NCBI GenBank assembly: GCA_964058845.1
Contig: CAXKVR010000159.1
Coordinates: 62,001 to 126,000 of the forward strand
Direction: 5' to 3'
Source of the DNA: Carex sylvatica
Lineage: Eukaryota; Streptophyta; Magnoliopsida; Poales; Cyperaceae
Length of the DNA stretch: 64,000 bases
Shown here piece after piece: positions 31,505 to 44,255 of the stretch. The number at the start of each line of letters is the position of its first letter. Within the stretch, counting starts at the first letter, position 1. A program made the position numbers and the translations under genes. Below the pieces are notes generated by a model, which was given only the letters and a program-made list of their open reading frames with translations, was not told the DNA's origin and did no database searches.

Positions 31505-33828
31505 TCAATATATAACTTTGTCAGTAACATGGTTTAGATTAGGATGGTTGTGTAGATCAGGATGGTTGTTGATGAGTTTTTGGCATTGAACAACATGCAA
31601 TGTGGTAAGTTGTGACATAGCAGTCGGTTTCACCTCCCAACTCTTCAAGTTCTTCAATTTCTCCAATTTTAAGAATTGCAACTGTGGAAATCCATTTGCA
31701 GAGCAAACCATTTGGTTACCTATGTATGCTTCATCTTGTAAACTCAGTAATTTCAGTGCTTGTAGCCTCTCTAGAGTCGGCATGGGGTCTTCCTTCAAAC
31801 CAGATTTGGTTAGGGTGAGCTTTGTAAGATTTGGTGGAAATTTAACATTATCTATGAGAAGTTTCCGACAAATCCATTCTCCCTCTAGTTTAGCCGATTT
31901 CACCGTCTCGAGATTAGGAAATGCCCTTGTGTCAATAGCCTCTGACGGTATAATGTTGCCCATAATTGCCATTGAGATCAGATTATCCATGTGACTCAAT
32001 AGGTTAGAAATAAATTTCCATTCTAGATTGTCCCAATTTGAAAGTGCTAATTTTCTAAGGTGGATCAGAAAGTGGGGAAACTCTTTTAGCCACGACTCAT
32101 GAGTTGCAACTGTTTTCAGGGTATATAGGTTGTCTATATGTGTTTCAGATGGTGGGCCTTTAATTTGGGGGCTTGAATTAACATAAACATGGCGAAGTGT
32201 TTTGATATTCCATAGAGATTTAGGTAGGGTATCTATGCTTGTATCTCTAACATCCAACGTTTGAAGATTTTTCATGTCTCCTATATTTTCAGGAAGCATA
32301 GATATGTTACTACCCCTCAAGCTCAGATACCGTAGGTAAATCATATCCGGTAATGTTGTTAATGTGATTGTAGAGTTCTTCAGTGCCAACACTTTGAGAA
32401 GCATGGCACTTCCAAGAACAATTCTATCACAATTAAAAGCTAAAAAAGAACGTATATGATTCACCTCCATGTATTGCCTCTCATTGTCTTGATAGATTGA
32501 TAAACGGAACCGGGATTCAATTTCTTTCTGATTTGGATTGACAACCGAAAATCCTTCCATGGATGATTGTTGGATGGCAAATTCATGAATAAAACGAGGT
32601 AATCGACAACTTTTTATTGTGCCAACGATTGATCTCTTGGAAACAAAAACCAACGACCTGCATGCAACAAGGAAAATAATTAAACATCAAATAGGTTTTC
32701 ATAAAAGAACAAAATTTCTCAATTTCTCAACAAGGAAAATAATTATACATCAAATAGGTTTGAAATAACAACCATCATATTACTAATTTTAATTATAAGA
32801 CTGAATTTTAATTTCCTGAAATATTGAGAATACCTTTGAACAAGTTCGTCGAGGTACTTATTTGCAGTTGACTCTAGAGACGTCTGTTCATCCTCTTCTT
32901 CTACAAATTCTTCAGCAATCCACATCTGAGTCAGAGAGGTTGCTGAAATCTCGAAACCAATAGGGTAACATGCAAAATAAAGAAAACACGACTGAAGATA
33001 GTAAGGTAAATCATTATAGCAGTAGGTAAAAATTTGCCCCATATGATCATCGGTTGTAATCTTCTTTTCAGGCCCTGTGATCTTGTCTAGATCATTTTTC
33101 ACCATGTTCCAAATGTTGTTGGCCATTGGTTTGAGCGAAAGGAGCCCCCCTATAAGGAGAACAGCCAAAGTTTGTTCTTTACATGCCTCAAAAATATAAC
33201 CCAGGAGACTTCCCAGTTCCAATCGTAACTTGTAAAAGGACATGCGCCTTTCATGATAATTTTGCATGTTAAAAAGATCTGGAAAAACTTTCTTATGGAA
33301 GAGTGCTTCCATCTTGATACTATTCGGTGTTATGCCATTTGAAATATCCGCTTCCTCAAGAAGCATGTTTTCAATGTTTTTAACTTTATTATTCTGTATT
33401 ATTGTATCCATCTCTTTGAGCCAGTTTCCAAGCTCTTCTAAATGTTCTTCTCTGTTCGCATCAAGCGAAGGGATCCAGTAATGCATCGTGTACGACCTGA
33501 CTTTGACCAATAAATCTTCGATTAAATTTTCAATTTTCACCCAATATTCTGTCTCCAAATCATTCTGGGAGCTGGAGGACTCCTTTCTAGCTTGCCCAAC
33601 AAACTCACCTATTAACTTTCCAACTTTTGGGGCTGTTTCTCGCACAATCATAATTATATCTTGCTGTTTGCCCTCAGGGAGATCCTTGAAATACGGGCTC
33701 TTCATGAATTCCCAAAGTCCCCCTTGAATACTGACTGGAAAATCAAATAGTTTTCCTGTGTCTGATAGCATACCAGACATGTAAAGTAAGGCATCCATCT
33801 CTGTTTCTACTTTCTCAAAATCAACCAA
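31505..33828 (-). CDS. NLR-like protein without NB core, copy A (two exons)
   Basis: Exon 1 is 33828-32834, the intron is 176 bases (GT-AG, phase 2) and exon 2 is 32657-31505, giving 715 residues. The N-terminal ~170 residues are helical and charged; I cannot place them firmly in the Rx-type coiled-coil family. ALFHKKVFPDL (about 175-185) and TLAVLLIGGLLS (220-231, matching GLPLAI) open the ARC2 region. YNDLPYYLQSCFLYFACYP, LTQMWIAEEFV and YLDELVQRSL follow as in the winged-helix domain of CC-NLR immune receptors. The P-loop, kinase-2 and RNBS-B motifs that should precede these are absent. The MHD motif position reads LPR (CRLPRF, 351-353). Exon 2 supplies LRRs (LRYLSLRGSNISMLPENIG, LQTLDVRDTSIDTLP and so on). 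The frame is fully open. A role as decoy, helper or dead receptor is inference. Confidence 0.82.
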
Positions 33829-35059
33829 AAATAATTTCCTCCCTCTCTCTTGCTTTCCTTGTTTGGTTAATTAAAACAGTTTGATTGTGCATAATACACC
33901 CTCAAATCTAATTCAACTGCATGCTCCACCCAACAATTGCAAATCTGCATTGCAAAATAAAACATTAAATAAAAAAGTACTATAAATACACCATACTAAT
34001 TACTGTTTCTTACTAATTATCATGCTAACTTTGTAATAGTAATTTATTTTTCCATACTAATTACTAAGGTTAAGGACAATTTAAATTATATTATACATAT
34101 GTTACTATCTCATTAAATGTACCTAATTAAATATTAAGATTAACTGAGAAATTTTAACAAAATTGGTAGTTATGCTTCACATTTTATCTAAGAGTTACAT
34201 AAATAATTATTAGAGAAATTGTAGAAGTATGTATCACTTTTTTTGCAAACAAAATCTCTGGGAAAGGATTTAAAACAAATTACATGCCTATTTGATTTTT
34301 TGTTTAATTCTAGAAATATTTAAAATATTGAAATCGTCAAAACTGACACTTTATCTTAAAAAAAAAAAAATTTAAACATGTACAAATTATTATTAATACA
34401 ATTTTCAAAGGTCAATTTAAACTGACACTTTATCTCCTCAACACCATTCTAAGCAGCGATACCGTACTAATCTTCAGATAAAACTAAAACATGGTTCGCT
34501 TTCCTTGGACCTAAGCTTGTAATATATGATACCATACTAATTTTAGTAGGGTCTAAAATGAATAAAGTGGCAGAATGCCTTGCTTTGCTTGGGCGGTGAT
34601 AATTGAGATAATGTGTAAAGAGAAATCATCGTGCATACTATACAAAAAAGTAAAGAAAATAAAAGCAGATGATCAGCAAAAATAAAATATGGTTCATATA
34701 ATACCATTTTTTTGTAATATATCACCTTCAAGTAAAATTCACGATTATATTTGAGGTCCTGGTGTCTAACTACTAAGCTATTGAAAAATTAATACTATAT
34801 ATCAGGATTAACAAATTAATTGTAATTATATAAATTGAGCTTGCACGTCATATTAGAATATAATTTTGTGAAATAAAAAAAAAGAGGAGAGGGATATACC
34901 TCGACACGTGTAGAAAGAGTAAGGCACATAATGCAGATATGTGAGCAGAAACATTTTCCTGGTTTCTATTGTTTAGAACAATTGAATTAGTAAAACAACA
35001 ACTGGATAACATACATATTATTATTCAAGTAGTTATAAAAAAGATAGTAATATACCTCT

Positions 35060-35600
35060 ATGTAGATAAATAAATGCTGGGAGAGGCTCAAGCACAAACT
35101 TAATTAAAATCAGAGGTTTATAGTTGGCGACTTTCTTACTAAACTGGCAAACAACAGGAAATTTGATATTAGATTCAAACTTTTTTAGAAAAATCTGTTC
35201 AATCATAAACCCTAAAATCATGATTGAGCCTAATATTATAACCTACTGCACCTTTATAGATGGGTTGTGCAAGAAAGGTGAAGTTGAGAAGACACTGGAT
35301 TTTAAGATGTTGGATTTTCTAGAACCCATGATTTCAAGGGACATGAGCCTAAAGGCTACGAGTCTAATGTCGTATCCTATAGCTCTCTTATACATGGCCT
35401 ATGCAAGAAAGCCTAAATTTTCTGATTGACCTGATGAGCCTAGGTCATGATAAGTTGAGCATGTACATCATATTTCAGGATATAGTTTTGCGAAGCCTAG
35501 AGAGAGATGACATTAACCGCTTACCCAGTATTGTTAATCTTTCAGGACAGGAGGTTAGTTCTGATGCAAGAGAAGTGATAGGAAGGAGATGGTAACTAAG
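35060..35600 (+). pseudogene. PPR gene fragment b, unit A
   Basis: One frame reads PNIITYCTFIDGLCKKGEVE, a typical pentatricopeptide repeat. A second repeat, GHEPKGYESNVVSYSSLIHG followed by LCKK, appears downstream near 35340-35415 in another frame. No complete PPR gene surrounds them. They lie on the plus strand, opposite to the NLR-like gene. The family's proteins bind organelle RNA, but this fragment is frameshifted and too short. It is nearly identical to 54240-54800. Confidence 0.8.
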
Positions 35601-35613
35601 GGAAGAGAGAGGA

Positions 35614-35614
35614 A

Positions 35615-35651
<37 letters not shown>
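35614..35651 (+). repeat. (GT)n(AT)n microsatellite
   Basis: GT repeats are followed by AT repeats just after PPR fragment b. The equivalent place in unit B (54808-54830) has a shorter, interrupted version. Confidence 0.9.
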
Positions 35652-37159
35652 GGAATAAATCATCTCTGACTCTTCACCTTTTTACTAACCCTTTGAATAC
35701 TCCATCCCAAACAGAACGGTATATTGACAGTTTTTCCGATTAATACCCACTAATTTCTAGTTGCAAATAAGCTCTCCCACATCATTCAAAACAGCAATCC
35801 TGAACTAATTTTGAGATTAAACTAAATTTTGGAGATTCAAAGAGTGAACGCTTTAGCAATGTGAGATACTTTGGATATATATATAGTGTCTAAGTTTAGT
35901 AAAAAATAAAGACCAAGATTTTGCTTTTTGTATGTTCCCCACATGAGGATATATTCAAAGAGAGAACGCTTCAGTGTTTTGTGCTCTTAATATTCTTAGT
36001 AAAATTGCTTTACCAAGACATTTTTATATACTTGAGTTTCTATTTTTTTTTTAATCTGATATTACATCGTTCCAAATAATACACTTTTTTTCTTTTGCAA
36101 AATTACTCCTAACTAACTAGATATAAAATATTTATTTGAACAAATTAAACGATAAAACAATAAGCATTTACGTAAAATTAGTCATCTCCAACACTCTAAT
36201 TTTCCCAAACAGAAAATGTTGATTGACAGGGATGTATCCCGTACACTAATTTTCTAATTAAACTAAAAGTACAGAGATTTAAAGAGTGTGCGCAAAGTAA
36301 GATACTTTGAATAGTGCCTAAAATTGGGAATAAAGAAGGACCAACATGAGGAATTGAGGATATATATGTCATATATAGTTAGAAAGCAATTATTCTCTTG
36401 CCCTTTACTAGAAAGCTACGTATTGTCATTTTTACAAACAAATTGTCCGAATAACTTATTCCAGAAAATTCCTGTGAATACAAAATTTCCTTGTGTGTCA
36501 ATATTCCTTCATTTTTTCTCTCTTGTTTTATTTTTCCGCTGAATTCAAAATTTCATTGTGTCTCAATACTATGCTTTGTTGTGCGGTGATATTTCTGATA
36601 AAGTGTAAAAGGAAATCATTGTGCATACTATACAATAAAGTAAAGGAAATATAAAGCAGATGATCAACACAAATAAAACATGGTTGATATATCATACATT
36701 ATATATATATATATATATATTTTGTAACATATCAGCTTCAAGTAAATTCACAAGAAAATTTGTGGTGCTGGTGTCTAACTATAAAGCTATTGAAAAATTA
36801 ATACTATATATGTATCATGATTAACAAAAAATTGTAATTATATAAAATATTTTATATACATATAATAAATTGACCACCGACATAATATTTGTGAATATAA
36901 ATTGAGTTTGGACATCATATTTCATAATATAATTTTGTGAAATAACAAAAGATTAGAGGATACCTCGACACGTGTAGAAAGACAAAGGCACAAAATGCAG
37001 ATATGTCATAAGAAATCTTATCCTAGGTTCCTGTTATGGAGATCAATTGAATTCATAAACAACAACCGTATAACATATGTATTACCAGTCATGTAGTTAT
37101 TAAAAAAAATAGTAATATACCTTTTTGCAGATAAAGATAGGGAGAGACTCTAATAAAAT

Positions 37160-37600
37160 AGTAATATACATTTGTGCAGATAAAGACAGGGAGAGGCTCA
37201 AGTACACAACTGAAAATCAGAGGTTTACTAGTGGCGACTTTCGTACTAGACTGGCAAAGGAGAGGAAATTCGGCATTAGATTCCAAATTTTGTAGCAAAA
37301 TCAGAAAAATCATAAAGCCTAAAATCAGGATCGAGCCTAACATGATGACTTACATCATCTTTATAGATAGGCTATGTAAGAAAGGTGAAGTTGAGAAGAC
37401 AATGGCTTTTGCAGATATCAATGGGCAGCTGCCTAACGTAACTATACATGGGCAATGGAAGAAAGGTTTAACTCAACCGGCATTGGATTTTCAAGAAGTC
37501 ATTATTTTCAAGGGACAGGAGCCTAATTAAAGGGTATGAGACTAATATAGTGTCCTATAACTCTCTTATACATGGCTTGTGCAAGACAGGTTAAATTTCC
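37160..37600 (+). pseudogene. PPR gene fragment c, unit A
   Basis: One frame reads IEPNMMTYIIFIDRLCKKGE followed by VEKTM, a single PPR. Downstream, near 37530-37590, a second repeat (GYETN, VSYNSLIHGLCKTG) can be read only after a one-base shift. The piece between contains QLPNVTIHGQWKKGL. It is a decayed PPR gene on the plus strand, almost identical to 56430-56870. Confidence 0.78.
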
Positions 37601-38499
37601 TGACCTAACAAGCCTAGGTCACGATAAATTGAGCATGTACATCTGATTTAAGCATATACTTTGAAAAACCTAGGGAGAGGTGACAGGAGCCGCTTACTTG
37701 GTACTGTTGCTCTTTGTAGACAGGAGGTTTGTTGTGATGCACTCGGCAGGAGAAGAGAAAGGAAGAAGAGGGTAACAAAGGGAATTGGGAGGAAGTATAT
37801 ATATAGGGGTAGATTGACACAGTTTTTCAGCAAAGTGATGAGATACTTTGGATGAAGTTTAAGTTTAGGAATAAAGAAAGACCAACACATGAGGAATTGA
37901 GGATAGTAACAGCTAGAAAATATTTATTCTCTTATCCTCTGTTGGTAGCAATTTTGCTAGTCCTTTGCAAAACATGGATGGTGACAGATTTGCTGGCTTT
38001 GAAGTAAATACAAATATGATAGCAATTTTGTCACTATCTTCATGAATAAAGCAAATACAGACATAGATCCAGTCCATACAAAACAACAATTATGCATGCT
38101 ATAATATATGAATAAAACGATATAACGAAAAGAAATAACTAACATTTTGATCCTCTGCATTTGAGCGAAATTGAAATTGTTACACATATAAGAGGAGCAA
38201 CATATATAATTATATAACAATTAATTAGACGGATACAGATTGGAATTTCTTCATCTTGTGGTCTTAAACAACTCCTAATTGAGCCCGGTTAGTATAAGTT
38301 ATTAATGAAAATTTCAATATATGTGTAACAATATAATTTTAACAAAAATAATATGTACATTATTCATAGTATAAATAAGAAAACTCTAGACCCAAAAGCA
38401 ATTATAATCTATAACATCTACTAATTAATTATATCAATAATTATAACAAATTTTAATTATTTTGATGCAGAAATTACACAGTTTGATGTAATCAATAAT

Positions 38500-38668
38500 G
38501 AGTGAGGCTATGGTACTTGGCCAAGCACACAGTTTTGTTGTGCTTTGATATATGAGACGTTGGATTCACATCTAATATTATCTGGCACGAATCTTGATAC
38601 GAATCCAACGTCTCATATATCAAAGCACAACAAAACTGTGTGCTTGGCCAAGTACCATAGCCTCACTC
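38500..38668. mobile_element. Mutator-like MITE with perfect 68-bp inverted ends
   Basis: The arms 38500-38567 and 38601-38668 are exact inverted copies over 68 bases (outer end GAGTGAGGCTATGG), around a 33-base spacer. ATCAATAAT flanks both sides (38491-38499 and 38669-38677), a perfect 9-bp target duplication typical of Mutator-like elements. The element is 169 bases and has no coding capacity. Perfect ends and a perfect duplication point to a recent insertion. Confidence 0.92.
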
Positions 38669-38689
38669 ATCAATAATCATACATTTTTG

Positions 38690-41600
38690 TGATCCCTCGT
38701 TTTTCTTTTTTCATCGCTTGTTCCGAGGACCCAAGAGATTACTTATGGAGCTACAGTCGGGACAGGTAACCTTTTTTTTTTTTTTTTCTCTTTATGAAAT
38801 CTCAAAGAATTTGATAGATCTTAACTTTGTTTTGTATTATGACTCGATTACCTTTATCTTTTCCCGATGCACAACTAGCTTGCTGCTTGTAATTAAGATC
38901 AATTGCTAATTAAATTGCATGGTCATGATTGGTTGCAATGTGTCGATTTAAAAACACGACTATATATATGTAAAAATATGATAGGACATATATTTCGAAA
39001 AATAAAAATATATATGATGGAACGTAGTCATAATTGGTTGCTATTTAAATTTAAGGAGGATTAAGTGATTACTTAATTTAACTTCTTTTATTTTATACTT
39101 CATTTAGACATAAATTAATTTATTGAAAAAGTAAGATGTTGGAAAAGACTTATCTGATTTGCTATCGTTCCAAATAATACATTTTTTCCTTTGTAAAGGT
39201 GATAAAAAGTACAGTGCAAAATTATGACAAGTTCACTTCTCCAATCTGGCAAATTGGGCGAGAAGAACGAAGACGGTGTTTAATGGATATCCAAGTGATA
39301 GCTTCGGAGAAATCATTGGAGTACAACAGAGACTAGATGAGGCGTTTTATATTTTTGAAGAACAAGGCTAATAAATCTTTCTACCAGGAAAGAACACAGC
39401 AACATGATCGAGTAGATAGCTACAGTACCAAGCAATAGCATGGTTAAGATAACTTTTAATTCCTAGCTTTAATTTAATTTTTAGTATGTGTTTTACCTGA
39501 TGTTTTTAGTTTACTATTTCTTCTTTCTAAGAATGTAATAGAACCAATTTAAATTGAATTAAAATAGGCCTACGGATTTCTCATAAAAAAAATAAAATAA
39601 AAAATAAGCAGAGTGCAAACTATATATAAGCATAGATCATCTCTCCCAAACCGAAAAGGTTGATTGACAGTGTTTTCACAATAATACTTAATAATTTGCC
39701 ATTTATAAATAATCTTATCTACATCATTCGAAACAGCTAATGTATCCGGTACACTAATTTTCTGATTAAACTAAAACTACTGATATTCAAGGAGTGTGTG
39801 CAAAGTAAGATATATACTTTGGATAGTCTCTAAGATTAGCAATAAAGAAAGAACAACATGAGGAATTGAGAATACATATTTAACTACAGAAAGCAATTAT
39901 TCTCTTGTCCTTTATTGATAGCAATTTTACTTGACCTTTGCATGTTACTCCTAGCACTTTTAGACACTGGCTTGTTACAACTTCCTCTTTTACTAAGAAA
40001 TCATCTACATCTATTACATCCGCCTTTCAAAAATTATGAGACAGTTTCTAAAACTTACAAAATGTTAATGATGTTTGGAGAAAATACTTAAGCTTTAGAT
40101 ATTGCATGAAATTAACTGAGGCTGAATTAATTAAAAACATGAATATATAATTAGATTTTTTATCATATTATTAAACTTTTTTCCAATAAATATATTTTCG
40201 CTCGTATATCATTTAAAAAACAACAATCTTTTGTGCAGACGCCATATTCTGACCAAAGAAGTACGAACAATTTCTGATTTGTTCTACCAGATATTGGTGC
40301 CGGTTTTTGAAGTTTAGAAAAGTAGATATTAACAAATTTTGGACCAAAGGTCCAGACCCAATTTCAGTTCAAACCATCCCGTTCCCCTTTCAAAAGAACA
40401 GCTCAAACTAATTTTCGGTCGATTTTAAAACTTTCTTCCATACGAATACTGCAATGACAGTATAATTTATATATTTGTTTTTCAGATTTCACTGAAATAT
40501 ATATAAATATATATTAAAATTAAATTATATTTAACATTTTCTTTAGCAGAATCATGCAGCAAATATTTTTTTCTCAAATACTAAAGATATGTACAATGAA
40601 AAATAATATAATATAATACTAAGTGGAATGTAAATTAATATCTGCATAAGAATGCGAAAAGTGTTATATTATTTTAAGATTTTTTGTAACGTCTCAGACA
40701 TTGAACGCCATTTGTTGAAATACATCTGGATTCATGAGAAGAGAACAAAAATAATCAACTCTTTTTTTTATTAAAATATAATATTTAATTTGTTAAAAAT
40801 AATTCAAGCCCATATATATATAAAACACTATGCGGGTCATAATGGCTTTTTGCTTTAACTAATTTCATCTTTTTTTTAGGTGATTTTTACTCTTTTTTAC
40901 AAACTTGCGCTTATTTTGGAGAAGTGAACCACTTTTTTTTTTTGGAAAAAGGAACAAAGTTTAGTGACTTGGAGATGAATCATTTCACGGGGATTGTTCT
41001 TTCTTTTCTCTTTTGTTCAAATAAACATTTTCACTTAGTAGTAATCTTGCAAAAGAAAAAGATATTATTAAAAGCAGTGTATGTCCTTCATTGGAATGAT
41101 AAATGCAATTGCCAAGATCATGATTCACTGGGTATTTCCATTATGAAGGCCTCTACAAAGAAAGAAAGAAAGAAAGAATGAAATGTGGGATTTGTTAGAA
41201 ATGCTTCTTGCCCCTAATTACTTTGTTATCTATTCAATTATATATTATTCGCTGTCTACAACTACAAGTGATAAAGTTGCATTTATGAAAATTATGGACT
41301 GCGTGGATATATGACTGCATTTATGAAAGTTGCATTTATGAAAATTATTCGCTGTCTACAGCTACATTCTTATCGCCATCCATAATTGGAGGGTATGTGT
41401 ATGTGCACGTGCATGACAAGAGGGAAAAAAAATTGCATTTAGATTCTAACCACTTGATCACAGTACTTGCCCACTTTCCTCAATGTCGCTCCCATGATCA
41501 AGAATTGTCATATGTTTCATTATAACTGTATATTATTCAAGTAACATGACAAATTAAAGTAAAGTAAATAAGAAAAATAATATGTACATTATTCATAGTA

Positions 41601-42629
41601 TAAAAGTTTTTTATATTTTTTTTATTTTTTTCAGAAGTTTTAATTTATAATATTCTCTACAAAAATAATTATGTATAATTGATCATGACACGTCGTCACA
41701 CATTTCTTTCATCCCTCATTTCTTTTTTTATCATTGCAAGTTTTGAAGACCCAGAAGATAACTTGTGGGGTTACAGTCGCGGGACAACTAACCTTTTTTT
41801 CTGTCTGAAATCGCAAAGAATTCGGTAGATCTTAACTTTTTTTTGTATTATGAGTCAAGTAATTTTATCATTTCCCTATGTACAACTTAATTGTTGCTTA
41901 CAGATACAAAAAAGATTGTTCTAATTCGGCATGTTGGATTATTAGCCAGCTAGATTTTAATTTTGATTAATTATGTACTGTACGTAGTTTCTGAATATTT
42001 TGTAATCTGTATATGCAAAGTTTTTATTTATTTTGAATTAGGTGCCACTGGTATGGATGTGAATTCTTGTGACGAGTCAAGATTAATTGTCAACATGTTG
42101 AGTTAGATTGGTTTTAAAAAAATAGTGTGAAATTTTAAGTATTAACTTGATAATTTAGATTTTAATATGTATGATATTTAAACACTAACATAATATTTAC
42201 TAATTTTTTGGTTCATTTGATATGTTTGGTTTATTTGGTTTTTAATTGTCAAAACTGAACATTAAATTGAAAATCAAACCATCACTACAATTTTCAAAAT
42301 GAATAGACTTGAATTGAACAATGAAACCATTATATCTGAACAAAAATTAATTTGGTTTAAATAAAAAAAGTGAACCATTAATTGGGACACCCCTAGCTAA
42401 TTAATTGTATGTCTTCTCATTTAATATTTAATATTTTTTTAACTTGGACTATTTGGGTGTCTCGTAAGAAATTTTTTTAAACTTGGACTATTTTGTTTGG
42501 CTTCGCCTTGAACATAAAATTATTTATTGAAGAAATGATTTTATTTTTGAATTGATTCAAATATTATCAAATATAATGGGAACTTCTCAAAGAATAAATG
42601 AAACTTCCAAAAGATATGCAATAAGATAA
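38690..42629. other. Intergenic DNA between units A and B, with an internal duplication
   Basis: About 38690-38890 and 41700-41900 are diverged direct copies (shared GAAGACCC/GAGGACCC, TTACAGTCG and GATCTTAACTTT strings). 38340-38380 also matches 41560-41600. 39620-39950 repeats sequence found downstream of the PPR fragments (CATCTCTCCCAAAC, GATTGACAG). A short reading at 39243-39370 (FNGYPSDSFGEIIGVQQRLD) could be retroelement debris. No gene is supported. Confidence 0.5.
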
Positions 42630-43170
42630 TTGGCAACATATTTGGGTTTGGGTTTATTGTCAACAGATTAATTGGACAATTTTCGGCATTTGAAACATGA
42701 TCTATTTTTTATGCACAATATACCCATGAAAATTGATGAAATATCAAGTACCTTGAATTTATGCACAAGTCATTTAAATTTGAAAAGGTCCGAATTTGAC
42801 AACATTTGATTAAATATTAAATAACATTCAAATTCATGAAATTGATGCACATTCGATCTAGAAGGCTAACAGCATGTCTCTAAATTTTTCTCAATATTTA
42901 AAAATCTTTTTGAGTTTATTTGAAAAAGAGTTATCAGTGAATACCGACCCTTCACATTTTAGGCTTTTTCATTTAAACAAAAATGTTACAAAATAGGTCA
43001 TTAAATCGTGACCAAAATCATACTAATTTCAGTAATCAGGCCATCAGATCATGTTTATTTCAGCCATTGTTGCAGATAACGATCTCTTAATTCGAAACGA
43101 ATTGAAAGAAATTCCTTACTGGAGAGTGTACCAAGTATTTGGTAATAGATTAGTAGTGCTCAAATGTTAC
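42630..43170 (+). repeat. Third copy of the intron 2 region of the three-exon pseudogene
   Basis: The segment aligns with 30035-30535 and 46465-46975. Shared strings are CAACAGATTAATTGGACAAT, GACAACATTTGATT, AGAAGGCTAAC and AGCATGTCTCTAAATTTTT. It contains no exon of that gene. It indicates a further, truncated duplication unit between A and B. Confidence 0.75.
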
Positions 43171-44255
43171 AGGTTCATTATTTGGCACTTCTGTGAAATC
43201 AAATGCTAGTGCAGCTAGTGCATGACTGTTATTTTCACCTCTACACAGATTTATTAAGTAATGACTGAAGCTAACAAACGATGTGTAAAATAGAAATACG
43301 ATGATGAAATAACTTAATCCTTCTTAAATTTAAGTAGCAACTAAACGTGGCCTAAGTAAATAAACATGAAAAACACCTACAATTGAGGACTTGCATTTAT
43401 CTTTTCTATCAGATTTGTGAACGAATGGAAGGACACATATGGTGTGACAACAACCTGTGTCTATACCAGCAGCAGCAGATTTTGCCTGTAGTCTGGCCTA
43501 ACTGATCTGCTACAGATGGCTCTGCCATGTGGGTTCGACCACCCTCGCCTTCAAAGGATGATAAATTGATAGTCACGTCAAAAACCCGCTACCAGAGAAG
43601 TGTATGATGATTGAGTTTTTGACTTCCGAAATTTATATTCGGTAGGATTTTGTCAGTTTTGGTATTTTTGATTTGATGGTTGTTGTAGTTGGACAGTAAA
43701 TTTGATTATGCGACAATTGTGGAAATAATGTAAAGTCAGAGGGCCTCTAATTAAGTTAGCTAAATTGTATGACAAAACAAGAAGAAATTATGATTTCATA
43801 TAAGCGGAGTATGAAAACTTGTCTTGCTATTGCTAAACTCTCTCTTTTTATTTACCAACTTATGATCGATCCGATGCTCTTCAGATGCTAGGATTAAATT
43901 CAGTTTGGTTTGAACCGCTTGATGTGCTTTAAGATTTGTGCCAATCAAGCTGGAAACATATCACCTAAGGTAATCTAATATTTATGTTTAGATCCGGATC
44001 GTCAGAACAGAATCTGCACAATTATTAAAGGGATCGGATTTTGATCGTACAGTCATGATCTAAAGTGGAATTATTATGTTACCCCAGAGGATATGATCTA
44101 AAGTGGAATTAGTTGTATCAAGAGGTGAGGTTTAATTGGGCCTGCTGGCGATTATTTTGGGCCTAAGCCCAATAAAACAAAATTATTCTTTTCCAAGCTG
44201 AGAACTTGGATTATGCTTGTCGCTTCTCTCTCTCTCTCTCTCGCATTTTGTGAGC

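Larger units (their letters stand above)
28786..38390. repeat. Segmental duplication unit A
   Basis: This block aligns in order with 43735-57560. It starts at GTCAGAGGGCCTCTAATTA, contains the broken three-exon gene, the NLR-like gene A and two PPR fragments, and ends around 38340-38390. Relative to unit B it lacks about 520 bases in the three-exon gene (44392-44915 of B), about 930 bases at 45275-46200 of B, and about 2.4 kb upstream of the NLR-like gene (50770-53245 of B). It shares the rest at high similarity. Confidence 0.8.

Noticed and set aside
31602..31994. 130-codon plus-strand frame opposite NLR-like exon 2, also at 48193-48585 and partly at 58963-59280
   Set aside because: It is the antisense shadow of the LRR exon. 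It is kept only because the sense strand is kept, and it is shorter in copy C.
39243..39370. Reading FNGYPSDSFGEIIGVQQRLD as possible LINE or other retroelement protein
   Set aside because: Too short, ends at stops, and no reverse transcriptase motif nearby.
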